64,000 bases of DNA from UBA3871 sp041797745 (GCA_041797745.1 JBHBZU010000057.1:1-64000); one strand, 5' to 3'. Counted from the first letter of the stretch, positions 8,043-16,647 are shown. The notes: generated from the sequence alone by a model not told the origin. A program made the numbers and translations.

Positions 8043-8918
8043 ATGAACCATAAACAACAATTTATCATCAATTTAAAACAGGACATGGGTTGGCACATGC
8101 ATAGACTGCATTTCCATGAACATATTGAAATCATGCTGATTTTAAGCGATGGGGGTAAGGTGTTTTTGGACAAGGAAATCTATCCTCTAAACAGGAACAC
8201 CCTCATTATCTTAAGGCCTAATACCCTGCACAGAACCGCCATCCTCTCCAACGATGCTATTTTCCAGCGCTATGTTTTTCATGTTATACCCGGCATGGTG
8301 GAACAGCTTTCCAGCGCCCACACCAACTTTTATAACATTCTCATGCACGAAAGTACCCCTTGCATACAGTTAACCGACGAGCAGACGGCAGAACTTGCCA
8401 GAGAGTTTGAGTCTCTGCGCACTCCGTCCATAGTAGAGAATTTTGGCTATGATATAAAACAGTCCATCATTCTCTTGCGCATATTGCTTTTAGTTTGCAG
8501 CGCAGTGCATACCAATGATATCAATTTGGCTCTGACTGCCGAAAGCACCGAGCTCAGCGGTTCCAATTACAGTAAAATCCAACCGATACTTGAATTTATT
8601 CAAGCCCACTATACAGAGCCTATTACCCTGAACGATATTGCAGAACACTGTCACATCAGTAAACATTATCTCTGCCATGCATTTAAGAGCGGCACCGGTT
8701 CTTCCGTAATGGAATATATCATTCAGGCGCGCATTATAGAGTCTCAAAAGCTCTTGCGTGAGGGCAGGTCCGTTCAGGAAGCCTGTGAGGCTTCCGGCTT
8801 CAGATCCTACGCCCACTTCATACGTACCTTTTCAGGAACCACAGGAATCTCTCCTAAACAATATGCTCTTCAATTTGAACGCAGTATTTCTTTAGCCAAG
8901 GATTTAACTGCTGAATAA
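8043..8918 (+). CDS. AraC-family transcriptional regulator
   Basis: The 291-residue protein has an N-terminal cupin-like sensing domain (HMHRLHFHEHIEIMLILSDGG, residues about 18-40) and a C-terminal double helix-turn-helix. The first HTH is in ITLNDIAEHCHISKHYLCHAF (about residues 195-215). The second is in SVQEACEASGFRSYAHFIRTF, followed by GISPKQY. It is transcribed away from the gcd-gct-hgd operon, and the shared intergenic palindrome makes it the best local candidate to control glutamate fermentation. The effector is unknown; members with this cupin often bind small metabolites. The ribosome site (AAAGAG) is weak. A strong bidirectional terminator follows. Confidence 0.92.
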   Translation: MNHKQQFIINLKQDMGWHMHRLHFHEHIEIMLILSDGGKVFLDKEIYPLNRNTLIILRPNTLHRTAILSNDAIFQRYVFHVIPGMVEQLSSAHTNFYNILMHESTPCIQLTDEQTAELAREFESLRTPSIVENFGYDIKQSIILLRILLLVCSAVHTNDINLALTAESTELSGSNYSKIQPILEFIQAHYTEPITLNDIAEHCHISKHYLCHAFKSGTGSSVMEYIIQARIIESQKLLREGRSVQEACEASGFRSYAHFIRTFSGTTGISPKQYALQFERSISLAKDLTAE

Positions 8919-8923
8919 CAACG

Positions 8924-8957
8924 AAAAATCCTGACGCTATGAAGCATCAGGATTTTT
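8924..8957. terminator. Bidirectional intrinsic terminator
   Basis: AAAAATCCTGA (8924-8934) pairs with TCAGGATTTTT (8947-8957), and the inner GCT/AGC extends the stem. A/T runs on both sides serve the AraC gene on plus and the small membrane genes on minus. Confidence 0.85.
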
Positions 8958-8985
8958 CATTAAGATATTACTTATGAAACGTTAC

Positions 8986-9324
8986 TTACTTTCTCTTCAG
9001 TTCTTTGCAGATGGATTGAAGTTGATCTATAATCAAACCCAATGCCGCTAAAAGTGCAGACGGAACCAGCATAGTAATTACCTGCAAGAACATATCTCTA
9101 AAATTGATATATTCTATATTTTCAAAAATAACCGAGGCTACGAAAAACAGCTGTGCCAAAAATACAACTAAACCGAAAGCCATGATAACTATACCCCATC
9201 TGATACCTTTTGTCTCTTTTGCAGGCTTTGCCGCCGCATTTTCCACTTCAGGTACAGCAGTCACCACATCAGCAACTTTAGTCTCTGCAATTTCTTCTAA
9301 ATTTTCTTTGATTTCTTCTGACAT
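8986..9324 (-). CDS. Small two-helix membrane protein of unknown function
   Basis: The 112-residue protein is not recognised. An acidic, alanine/valine-rich N-terminal 40 residues (MSEEIKENLEEIAETK) precedes two membrane helices at about 43-67 and 78-99 and a short basic cytoplasmic tail (QSICKELKRK). It follows another small two-helix membrane gene by 42 bases and ends at the bidirectional terminator. SD AGAGGATT is upstream of ATG 9324. The pair looks like a two-gene operon; no function can be inferred. Confidence 0.7.
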   Translation of the reverse strand: MSEEIKENLEEIAETKVADVVTAVPEVENAAAKPAKETKGIRWGIVIMAFGLVVFLAQLFFVASVIFENIEYINFRDMFLQVITMLVPSALLAALGLIIDQLQSICKELKRK

Positions 9325-9366
9325 TTTATAATCCTCTTTTCTACAATCTATAATCCTTTTATCCTT

Positions 9367-9609
9367 TTACTTGGATTTCTTACCTTTGATAAGACTCTTA
9401 ATCTTTATTATTGCCAATAATATTAAAGCAATTATGATAATCCACATGGCAACAGTTAAATAAAACTTCGCCCTGACCATAGCTACCGTAACCTTTGCTT
9501 TCATGGAATAGTAAATAATAACTAAAGCCACTATTAAGACCAGTGTTAAATAAAAACGTACTTTTTTACCGAAATTTCCTGTCTTCTTTTCTTCGCTATC
9601 CTTTGCCAT
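9367..9609 (-). CDS. Small two-helix membrane protein of unknown function
   Basis: I place the start at ATG 9609 (MAKDSEEKKTG), giving 80 residues, because GGGAG lies 7 bases upstream; an in-frame start six codons further up lacks an SD. Two membrane helices at about 18-36 and 47-68 are surrounded by lysine-rich ends (SLIKGKKSK). It is probably cotranscribed with the next small membrane gene. Not recognised as a known family. Confidence 0.68.
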   Translation of the reverse strand: MAKDSEEKKTGNFGKKVRFYLTLVLIVALVIIYYSMKAKVTVAMVRAKFYLTVAMWIIIIALILLAIIKIKSLIKGKKSK

Positions 9610-9673
9610 TTTTATCTCCCTTTTCATTTTGAATAATACAATCCCACACGATTCTCACCACGGTGTGTCTTTT

Positions 9674-9702
9674 ATTATAATATGCCGTTATCTATTTGAA
9701 AA
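9674..9702 (-). promoter_or_regulatory. Candidate promoter for the small membrane-protein pair
   Basis: On the minus strand TTTTCA (9697-9702) lies 17 bases from TATAAT (9674-9679). It overlaps the 3' end of dpaL and would start transcription near 9667, about 60 bases before the first small gene. Confidence 0.4.
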
Positions 9703-10876
9703 CAACTTTTTTATAGTTTTCAGGGTCTGTATCTCCCTCGGTACTGATAACCAAAACAACCGACCTTTCATCCAATTTCAATTTATCTTTCAAATCAGGT
9801 CTGTTTTCTAAAATCTCTTTCAAAAGTCCAAAGCCTACCGCTCCGGATTCACCTGATACAACTCTTTGGTCACATCCTGTCGGATTCCCTAAGCACATCA
9901 TTCCCTCTTCTGAAACGCTGTCCTCAACGGCAAAGTAAAAGTCCGCAAAGTCCCTAAGGATAGGCCATGTAAGTTGACAAGGCTCTCCACAGTTTAGCCC
10001 TGCCATAATGGTAATTTCGCTTCCCGTAGCCTTATGTGCCTTACCGTCTCCTGCTTGTACGGACTCATAAATACAAGCCACCTCCAAAGGCTCTACCACT
10101 GAAGTCACAGGATGGTCACCCTCAAATTCGCAAGCCAGTGCCGCCAGAACGGCGCCTGCCATAGCTCCCACTCCTGCCTGCAAGAATACGTGAGTCGGTC
10201 TTTCAAAGCCTGCCTCTTTCAACTGTTCCAGCGCTTCCCAAACCATTGTGGTATAGCCCTGCCCTATATGCAAAGGGGTTTCTTCATATCCCTCCCATGA
10301 AGTGTCCTGAACCAAGAACCCGCTCTTTTCCTTTGCCACTTTCGCGGCATAGCGAACGGTGTCATCGTAACCCATATCGGTAATAGTTACTTCCGCAGAG
10401 CCGGCGTCTCTGATAGCCTGCGCCCTTACTTCCACAGAACCTTTTGGCATGAATACATATGATTTGCAACCCAAAAGCCCCGCAATCCAAGAAATTCCCT
10501 TTCCATGATTGCCGTCGGTGGCTGTGACAAAAACCATATCCCGAAGCTTTTCTCTGCTTTCATCGGCGGTTAAATCTACCAGTGTCAATTCGGAAAAATT
10601 CAGCCCCAATCTTTCCGCTACCAATTTCGCAACAGCGTAAGAGCCCCCTAAGCCTTTAAATGCCTTAAGTCCGAAGCGGCTGGACTCATCCTTTACCAAA
10701 ACGCCTCTGACTCCCCATGTTTTAGCAAAATCTTTTAAATTTACCAAAGCAGTCGGCTCATATCCTGCAACAGACCGATGGAAGTTTACGACTTCCTCTG
10801 TAGCTTCTCTTGAAAATTCAACAGGCAGTTTCCCACCTCTTAATCGCGCCTTTTCTATACATTTAACACTTCTCAT
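9692..10876 (-). CDS. dpaL: 2,3-diaminopropionate ammonia-lyase
   Basis: The 394-residue protein is a fold-II PLP enzyme that matches DpaL/YgeX (about 398 residues). The PLP lysine is K74 in RFGLKAFKGLGGSYA. The motif TATDGNHGKG contains the aspartate (D121) that lets DpaL act on D- as well as L-substrates; threonine deaminases lack this residue pair. Role: it breaks diaminopropionate into pyruvate and two ammonia, a catabolic or detoxifying step. The protein is cytoplasmic, normally a homodimer. It appears monocistronic, divergent from topB, with AGAGAG as SD. No companion diaminopropionate genes are nearby. The main alternative is a related serine/threonine dehydratase-like enzyme, which I consider less likely. 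Confidence 0.93.
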   Translation of the reverse strand: MRSVKCIEKARLRGGKLPVEFSREATEEVVNFHRSVAGYEPTALVNLKDFAKTWGVRGVLVKDESSRFGLKAFKGLGGSYAVAKLVAERLGLNFSELTLVDLTADESREKLRDMVFVTATDGNHGKGISWIAGLLGCKSYVFMPKGSVEVRAQAIRDAGSAEVTITDMGYDDTVRYAAKVAKEKSGFLVQDTSWEGYEETPLHIGQGYTTMVWEALEQLKEAGFERPTHVFLQAGVGAMAGAVLAALACEFEGDHPVTSVVEPLEVACIYESVQAGDGKAHKATGSEITIMAGLNCGEPCQLTWPILRDFADFYFAVEDSVSEEGMMCLGNPTGCDQRVVSGESGAVGFGLLKEILENRPDLKDKLKLDERSVVLVISTEGDTDPENYKKVVFK

Positions 10877-10955
10877 TTTCTTCTCTCTTTCTTTTTAAGA
10901 GTCTTTATTATTTCTCCCTCAAACTTTCTTTAACCTTTAACACTCTATTACTGTC

Positions 10956-10985
10956 ATCATCCTATATCAACAATACCTTTGTCAA
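10956..10985 (-). promoter_or_regulatory. Candidate promoter for dpaL
   Basis: TTGACA (10980-10985 read on minus) is followed after 18 bases by GATGAT (10956-10961), a 4/6 match to -10. The -35 is perfect, the -10 weak. Confidence 0.35.
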
Positions 10986-10993
10986 CAGAAATC

Positions 10994-11053
10994 TTGTAAT
11001 AGACCCAAGGTTTACAGTATAATAAATTTCGGGGTGATTCCCTAAATTTATTA
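10994..11053 (+). promoter_or_regulatory. topB promoter with a leader hairpin
   Basis: TTGTAA (10994-10999) and TATAAT (11018-11023) are spaced 18 bases. A large inverted repeat, TAATAAATTT at 11020-11029 with AAATTTATTA at 11044-11053 and inner GGGG/CCC pairs, begins inside the -10 and covers the start site. It could be an operator or a 5' mRNA-stabilising hairpin. Confidence 0.55.
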
Positions 11054-11083
11054 GAAAATGATTGTTTTTAAAAAGGACTACCC

Positions 11084-14000
11084 ATGAAACTGATTATCGC
11101 TGAAAAACCAATACTTGCTCGTGCCATCGCCTCCGCCATTGAGGGCACTGCCACCAATTATGGAAATTATACCGTAAAGGGAGACTATACCATTGTCGCC
11201 GCTTTCGGTCACCTGTTGACTTTGAAAGAACCCGAAGACTACGATGTAAAGCGATACGGTCGCTGGACTTTAGAGGCTCTGCCTATCTATTTTCAAAATT
11301 GGGAAAAGAAAGCGGGAAGCGGCAAAGAAGAACGCCTTTCCCTAATCGGAAAGCTCTTAGAGAATGCAGATTGTGTTATTCACGCAGGTGACCCTGATGA
11401 CGAGGGGCAATACCTCATTGATGAAATTCTTCAGTGGTTTGAATATAAAGGACCTGTATACCGCCTAGCCACCGGCGATACCACCGAAGCCGCGCTGAAA
11501 CGTGCTCTTGCCAATATGCAGGATAACAGCCTTTTTGTAAATTCCGGCTGGTCCGCCCACGCCCGCAGCGTTGCGGATATCATGGTAGGCTACAATTTTT
11601 CTCGCTATTTTTCATTAAAAAATCCGCAAGTCAAAATGCTCACCGTAGGTAGAGTGCAGACTCCCACGTTGGGATTGGTGGTTACACGGGATATGCTTAT
11701 CGAAAATCACAACAAGCAGTCTTTTTACACTGTTTGGAGTGACCTTTTGATTGACGGCAAGACTGTCCGTGTTTTATTCGAGCCTGCCAAGGATGATCCA
11801 AATCTTGAAGAGGGTAAGATTAGCGATGAGGACTATGCAAAGGAAATCGCCGAGAGCTTGGAAAATCAGAACCTTGAAGCTGTGAAAGTTTCCATGAAAG
11901 AAATTGTGGAGCAACCGCCTCTACCTTTCAACTTGGTGAAGCTACAGACCTATTGTTCCAATAAATTCGGTTACGACCCCTCAAAGACTTTGGAAATCAC
12001 TCAAAGTCTGAGAGATAACCACAATGCCATAACTTATAACCGCTCCGACTGCCAATATCTTTCCGAAGATCAGTTCCGTGAAGCGCCAAACACCATCAGA
12101 CAGGTTCTGGCAAATCTTCAAAGCGATATTGCAGGTAAAATTTTCTCAAAGTTGCCAATTAACCCGTCAATTCACGGCAAGGCATTTGACGATAAAAATC
12201 TATCTGCCCACACCGCCATTATCCCGCAGAGTCGCAAGCTGGATATCGGCAAGCTCACCGAGGAAGAACGTAACGTATATCTTGCCATAGTCAAGTATTT
12301 CATGGCTCAATTCTTGCCTCCCGCCCAAAAAGAACGTACTAATCTTGAGGCTCGCATAGAGGGTGGCTATCTGAAAGCCGTTTCCACCAAAACCACCTTT
12401 TCAGGCTATCTTCAACTGATTCGACCTGAAAAGAAGAAGTCTAACGAAGTAAACGGTTCTTCCGATATTGAGGATACAGATAATACGGAAAGCCCTCTCA
12501 GTCAGATTGCAGCCGGATCCTATGAGGCTTGCTGCACCAATCCAACTGTTGAAGCTAAAGAAACCAAGGCACCTCCTCGTTACACAAAGGCTTCTTTGAA
12601 CGAGGACATGACTCGCATAGCAAAGTACGTTACCGATCCCCATGCAAAGTCATTGCTGCTTAAAAAAGATAAAGAAAAGAAAGGGGAAAACGGAAGTATC
12701 GGCACTTCCGCCACCCGCTCCTCTATAATAGATAACCTTGAGGCTCGCGGTTTTATAGAAAGTCGCGGGAAACAAATTCGCTCCACAGTTCTTGGCAGAG
12801 AGCTTTATCGCATACTTCCAAACGAGTTAAAAAAGCCGGATATGACTGGACTTTGGTGGGCTGTTCAGGAATCCATTCAGGATGGTGAAGTCCCATGGAC
12901 CGCCTTAACTGACAGCGTTTTGGAGATGATAAAAAAAGTAGTAAAAACCCGCTATCCAAAGGTAGATGCTTATCACGTTCCTGAAAATATGCGTAGAGGA
13001 AAGCTCCTGCTGGGGTCTTGCCCTCGTTGCAATTCTGACGTAGTAGAGGGCACCAACGGCTATAGCTGTAGCGGATACAAAAATGGCTGTAAGTTTGTCA
13101 TTTGGAAGAGAGCCAAATCAGGTATGATGAGCAAAATTGAAATTACTCCCGACATGGTTCATACCTTGTTAAGCGGCGATTGGATTCCCGACGATAGAAA
13201 AAATTCTTCCTCCGCCGACTCCACAACCTCCGCTACATTAGAAAAAGATAATCCGAATCTTCCGCAAAATTTTTCAGAAGTTGGAAATTCACCTCAACGT
13301 AAACGCACTAAAACAACGCTAAAATTAAAAAGGCTTTACTCTGAAACTAAACGTCGCAGCTATACAGGCTTGGTTTTCCTATATGATGACGGGCCAACCT
13401 CTGAATATGGCGCTTCCTTTGGACTGGAAAGCATTGTCAACGACCCGCCTAAACCCCTCGGAAAGTGCCCTCGCTGCAATTCTGACGTCATCGAGGGAAA
13501 ATTCGGCTATGGTTGCAGCGGATATCAAGACGGCTGTAAGTTCGTAATCTGGAAACGGGCAAAATCAGGCATGATGAGCAAAACAAAGATTACTCGCGGT
13601 GTTGTACGAAAGCTCCTTAAGAGTAATTGGATTCCTGATACAAGAGACTTTTATTCCGATGGCAAAGAGGATGAGAATTTGAGGGCCGGCGCAAACGCCG
13701 ATACCTCCTCTGCCAATGCTGTTAATCCGAACCTCCCTAAAAATATGACTGACGAACCCAATGTAACCCCTCAAAAGTTACGTACAGAAACGGTGGTTCA
13801 CATGAAACGACTTTACTCGGAGACCAAAGATAAAAAATATACCGGCGATGTTTTCCTCTGCGACGAGGGGCCTGCTTCACCATACGGCGCATACTTCGGA
13901 CTTGCAGCCGTTACAAACGACGGACCTGAAATTCTCGGAAAGTGTCCTCGCTGCAATTCTGACGTAGTTGAGAGTAAGCTGGGTTATGGCTGTACAGGCT

Positions 14001-14302
14001 TTAGGGATGGCTGTCGCTTTTCCATTTGGAAAAATTCAAAGATGAAACTCCTTGCAAATGTTTCCTTTACCAAAACCGATGCCAAGAAATTTCTTGCCGG
14101 AAAACCTGTGAAAAAGAGTAAATTGGTAGACAAAAAAGGACAAAAATTCAAAGCCGAACTCCTGATGATAGAAGAACCTGACAACCCTTACGGTCCTGTA
14201 TTCCGTGTAGTAGACGGTACCATTGAAGTTAAGGACGGTGATTCATCTCTCATAAAAACCGAAACCGTTCCTGCGGACATTTTAGGCGATTTGGGGAAAT
14301 AG
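11084..14302 (+). CDS. topB: DNA topoisomerase III with three C-terminal zinc-motif modules
   Basis: The 1072-residue protein is a type IA topoisomerase, far longer than the usual 650-730 for Firmicute TopB. The Toprim domain starts with MKLIIAEKPILARAIA (E7) and carries AGDPDDEGQ (101-109). The catalytic tyrosine is Y318 in NAITYNRSDCQYL; the usual proline after it is asparagine. The tail holds three copies of CPRCNSDV..GY.C.G...GC.F.IWK at about 646-674, 795-823 and 954-982. Between them lies a second repeated unit (LYSETKRRSYTG.VFL...GP.S.YGA.FGL). The modules look like topoisomerase zinc ribbons plus a small beta domain, and copies 1-3 are very alike at DNA level, suggesting recent duplication. 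Role: relaxation/decatenation of single-stranded regions. Topo III genes can ride on mobile elements, but I saw no other mobility gene here. Confidence 0.93.
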   Translation: MKLIIAEKPILARAIASAIEGTATNYGNYTVKGDYTIVAAFGHLLTLKEPEDYDVKRYGRWTLEALPIYFQNWEKKAGSGKEERLSLIGKLLENADCVIHAGDPDDEGQYLIDEILQWFEYKGPVYRLATGDTTEAALKRALANMQDNSLFVNSGWSAHARSVADIMVGYNFSRYFSLKNPQVKMLTVGRVQTPTLGLVVTRDMLIENHNKQSFYTVWSDLLIDGKTVRVLFEPAKDDPNLEEGKISDEDYAKEIAESLENQNLEAVKVSMKEIVEQPPLPFNLVKLQTYCSNKFGYDPSKTLEITQSLRDNHNAITYNRSDCQYLSEDQFREAPNTIRQVLANLQSDIAGKIFSKLPINPSIHGKAFDDKNLSAHTAIIPQSRKLDIGKLTEEERNVYLAIVKYFMAQFLPPAQKERTNLEARIEGGYLKAVSTKTTFSGYLQLIRPEKKKSNEVNGSSDIEDTDNTESPLSQIAAGSYEACCTNPTVEAKETKAPPRYTKASLNEDMTRIAKYVTDPHAKSLLLKKDKEKKGENGSIGTSATRSSIIDNLEARGFIESRGKQIRSTVLGRELYRILPNELKKPDMTGLWWAVQESIQDGEVPWTALTDSVLEMIKKVVKTRYPKVDAYHVPENMRRGKLLLGSCPRCNSDVVEGTNGYSCSGYKNGCKFVIWKRAKSGMMSKIEITPDMVHTLLSGDWIPDDRKNSSSADSTTSATLEKDNPNLPQNFSEVGNSPQRKRTKTTLKLKRLYSETKRRSYTGLVFLYDDGPTSEYGASFGLESIVNDPPKPLGKCPRCNSDVIEGKFGYGCSGYQDGCKFVIWKRAKSGMMSKTKITRGVVRKLLKSNWIPDTRDFYSDGKEDENLRAGANADTSSANAVNPNLPKNMTDEPNVTPQKLRTETVVHMKRLYSETKDKKYTGDVFLCDEGPASPYGAYFGLAAVTNDGPEILGKCPRCNSDVVESKLGYGCTGFRDGCRFSIWKNSKMKLLANVSFTKTDAKKFLAGKPVKKSKLVDKKGQKFKAELLMIEEPDNPYGPVFRVVDGTIEVKDGDSSLIKTETVPADILGDLGK
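13019..14029 (+). repeat. Three in-gene repeats encoding zinc-binding modules of topB
   Basis: Near-identical DNA encoding the CPRCNSDV block occurs at about 13019-13105, 13466-13552 and 13943-14029 (spacings about 447 and 477 bases). The LYSETK block is repeated at about 13330 and 13810. The high nucleotide identity points to tandem duplication within the gene. Confidence 0.85.
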
Positions 14303-14359
14303 ATCAAAACACCAAATTATTAACTATTTTGTTATAAACATTTCAAGAAGATATTATGC

Positions 14360-14392
14360 AAAAACAGTAAATCAAATTGATTTACTGTTTTT
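14360..14392 (+). terminator. Intrinsic terminator after topB
   Basis: AAAAACAGTAAATCAA (14360-14375) is mirrored by TTGATTTACTGTTTTT (14377-14392), ending in a T-run, 58 bases after the topB stop. It can also terminate in the other direction. Confidence 0.85.
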
Positions 14393-14456
14393 CTTTACTT
14401 AAAAAATATAGAAGCTGTTAATAGCTGATAATGCTAAATCATGCAAAGGCTTCATT

Positions 14457-15620
14457 CTAAACCCTTACCCTTGAAATCTGCTTTAATCTAACCGCCGTAG
14501 ATGTTATTGCAAAGAACTCCGCCTCGCCAAAAGTGTCTAAACTGAGAATCTTCTTAATCTTACCTATGCGGTAACGAATGGTGTTTTTATGTACATGAAG
14601 TTTTATACCCGTTGCATTGTAGTCACCGCCACATCTTACAAACATCTCCAAGGTATCGGAAAACTCACAGTTTTCTTCAAGAGGAACAGTATATTTGTCT
14701 GCAAAGCTACGCATTGCAACAGAACTAGACTGCGGAATCAAATACTGATACGCTCCGATATCCTCATATTTTTGGTAAAGGCAGCCCTCCGCCAATGAGG
14801 CTTCGTAGGTTTGCCAGCTTTCAGCAAAGGTATAGTCTAACTCTCTTAAAGGTTCGTGAACGTCTCCCGAACAACACCAAACATCGCTGCGCCCCGGAAA
14901 CAGCTCCTCCATAAGTTCAACCTGCAATCTGTCAAAATTATATTCATTTTCATCCTCTGCCGTTATCAAGGCAAATAGCCCTGTGCCATAACGACAAAGA
15001 AGTGCTTTTTTTGAAAATTTTTCATTAGCCTGAAAGTTTCTGAATACTCTTTCCGCTTCTTCACCATAATCGGTATTACCTGTGCTGATATACGTTGCTC
15101 TTACATAATTTTTGAAAGGGAAAGACAACTGACCGGCTAAATGAACTACCTGTTCTCTGCTCATGCCACCTTTTATCATGCTTCGCAAATTTGCTCCGCT
15201 AAGTACAGTAGCGGTTTCCGATCTAATGGTGTCAATAATGTCAAAAATCATAGATTCAATATGAGTTTCGGACTGATAAGAGAATAAGGGGAAGCCTTTT
15301 TCGTCGCAATAGTCTATAACCTCTTCAGGCAAGCTGTCGTATATGACTTTTTTGTATGCTAAACCTGCCACCTTATTTTCGTTAAGCTCGCAAATCATGG
15401 GCAGTAGATTTTCAGGCTGACCCTTAAAGGAAAGAAGTGACGTAAGTAGGAAAGTGCCCTTTTCAAACATCTTAACATATTCATCCCGAAACTCCGGCAG
15501 AAATTCATAGTCAACTCTTCCTGCATTAGAAACATAGCGGTTCAACCCTTTCTTGCCGGCTTCCAATTTTAAATCTTTCAAGGAATTAAGTGCCACAAGG
15601 TCTTTTACCTTAAGCGCCAT
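14457..15620 (-). CDS. PucR-family transcriptional regulator
   Basis: The 387-residue protein has the PucR layout. An N-terminal PucR domain (MALKVKDLVALNSLKDLKLE and FLLTSLLSFKGQPENLLP) is followed by a GGDEF-like linker and a C-terminal helix-turn-helix, YNATGIKLHVHKNTIRYRIGKIKKIL (seen in parts, about residues 335-361). PucR/CdaR-type proteins usually control purine, sugar-acid or amino-acid catabolism. It is monocistronic, with its own promoter and a perfect palindrome at the start site, so autoregulation is likely. No obvious target enzyme is adjacent. SD GGAGG is 8 bases upstream of ATG 15620. Confidence 0.9.
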   Translation of the reverse strand: MALKVKDLVALNSLKDLKLEAGKKGLNRYVSNAGRVDYEFLPEFRDEYVKMFEKGTFLLTSLLSFKGQPENLLPMICELNENKVAGLAYKKVIYDSLPEEVIDYCDEKGFPLFSYQSETHIESMIFDIIDTIRSETATVLSGANLRSMIKGGMSREQVVHLAGQLSFPFKNYVRATYISTGNTDYGEEAERVFRNFQANEKFSKKALLCRYGTGLFALITAEDENEYNFDRLQVELMEELFPGRSDVWCCSGDVHEPLRELDYTFAESWQTYEASLAEGCLYQKYEDIGAYQYLIPQSSSVAMRSFADKYTVPLEENCEFSDTLEMFVRCGGDYNATGIKLHVHKNTIRYRIGKIKKILSLDTFGEAEFFAITSTAVRLKQISRVRV

Positions 15621-15684
15621 TTCGTAACCTCCATCACATTTAATTTGATTTTCTCTTTTGTTTATTTTACAAATTTCTTTTTAT

Positions 15685-15734
15685 TTTTTGTATAATATAC
15701 AAAAACATTATATCAGTTTTGTGAAATATATCAA
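15685..15734 (-). promoter_or_regulatory. PucR-gene promoter and palindromic operator
   Basis: On minus, TTGATA (15729-15734) and TATAAT (15707-15712) are spaced 16 bases. Immediately downstream, covering the predicted start site, is a perfect palindrome with 10-bp arms TTTTTGTATA/TATACAAAAA around one base (15685-15705). The position is typical of a repressor site. The half-site TTGTATA is the same as that upstream of the AraC gene at 7957. Confidence 0.65.
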
Positions 15735-15745
15735 GGTTTCTTCAT

Positions 15746-15787
15746 AAAAAAACGGTTGAAAGGCGCATTTTCCTTTCAACCGTTTTG
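15746..15787 (-). terminator. Intrinsic terminator after the DUF218 gene
   Basis: Read on minus, AAAACGGTTGAAAGG (15772-15786) pairs across an 8-base loop with CCTTTCAACCGTTTT and is followed by a T-run. It lies 37 bases after the stop of the DUF218 gene. Confidence 0.85.
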
Positions 15788-15822
15788 AAATTACCGTCTA
15801 TTAAAATATTTACTTTTTTCTG

Positions 15823-16569
15823 TTATATAAGCAAAAACTTAACCTCGGCTAAAAACTCCCGCAGCAAGTTATTTGGCAAAAATACCAAATTGGAATCCGC
15901 CGCTATACCGCAGACGTTTCTCAAACCTTGACTTTTAGCTATCTGAAGAGCCCTGAAAACATGAAAATTGTTAGTCACTATCCCTACCGAGCTTCCCTCT
16001 TCCATAAGTTCTAAACTGCCGGAAATGTTTTCCGCCGTAACTTTTGACTCCCTTTCCAACAAAATTCTATCTTCGGATATGCCTTTTTTCTTTAGATAAG
16101 CAGCCATTCCCTCTGCTTCAGGAAAAGGTTCATTATGCCCCTGTCCGCCTGTAACAATACATTTGGTTTTTGGATTTTCTTCTAGATAATCTACCGCCTT
16201 ATCCAAGCGGTACTTTAAAACTACGCTTGGACCGCTTGCATAAATTTTAGCACCTAAAACTATTATGTAATCTAAGTCCTTTTCCCCCTGATTTGAGAAA
16301 TTGCTTATAATCAGTCCCTCCACTGCAACAAAGAATATCAGCCCTATGCATAGCAATATCATCATCAAGATTTTAACCATATGCGGAAGTTTTCCAAAAA
16401 AACCTTTTTTATCCGCCAAAGCTATTATCCCGAAACCTATCCCCAGGGCAATCCACACTGCAAAGAAAAGGGTTCCCGTACCTGCGGAAAACACCACCAT
16501 CCCGTACAATATGCAAAGTATACTGCAACCGCACCAAAGATATGCTCGCTTATTTCTTTTGTTTTCCAT
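15823..16569 (-). CDS. DUF218 (YdcF/ElyC/SanA-like) membrane protein
   Basis: The 248-residue protein has three N-terminal membrane helices (about 10-28, 32-51 and 62-88) followed by a DUF218 domain. Its motifs are DYIIVLGAKIYASGPSVVLKYRLDKA, KTKCIVTGGQGHNEPFPEAEGMAAYL and SVGIVTNNFHVFRALQIAKSQG (each seen in parts). Members of this family (ElyC, SanA, YdcF) are envelope proteins linked to lipid-carrier or peptidoglycan homeostasis, but the biochemical activity is poorly known. The gene follows the Fe-S gene, separated by an 11-bp inverted repeat that overlaps its AAGG ribosome site. Confidence 0.88.
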   Translation of the reverse strand: MENKRNKRAYLWCGCSILCILYGMVVFSAGTGTLFFAVWIALGIGFGIIALADKKGFFGKLPHMVKILMMILLCIGLIFFVAVEGLIISNFSNQGEKDLDYIIVLGAKIYASGPSVVLKYRLDKAVDYLEENPKTKCIVTGGQGHNEPFPEAEGMAAYLKKKGISEDRILLERESKVTAENISGSLELMEEGSSVGIVTNNFHVFRALQIAKSQGLRNVCGIAADSNLVFLPNNLLREFLAEVKFLLI

Positions 16570-16573
16570 CTCT

Positions 16574-16621
16574 AAAACCTTATCCCTTTCGGTTCCTCTC
16601 TTAACATAATGATAAGGTTTT
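16574..16621 (-). promoter_or_regulatory. 11-bp inverted repeat in front of the DUF218 gene
   Basis: AAAACCTTATC (16574-16584) and GATAAGGTTTT (16611-16621) are perfect complements with a 26-base loop. On minus the second arm contains the AAGG that serves as SD for the DUF218 gene, and the arm is followed by few Ts. It could act as a weak terminator for the Fe-S gene or sequester the ribosome site. Confidence 0.5.
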
Positions 16622-16647
16622 GCTATCCAAAAGGCAAGTACGAAAAA

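Noticed and set aside
11084..14302. topB as marker of an integrated conjugative element
   Set aside because: No integrase, relaxase, VirB/TraG gene or att-like repeats are seen around it; it sits between ordinary chromosomal genes.
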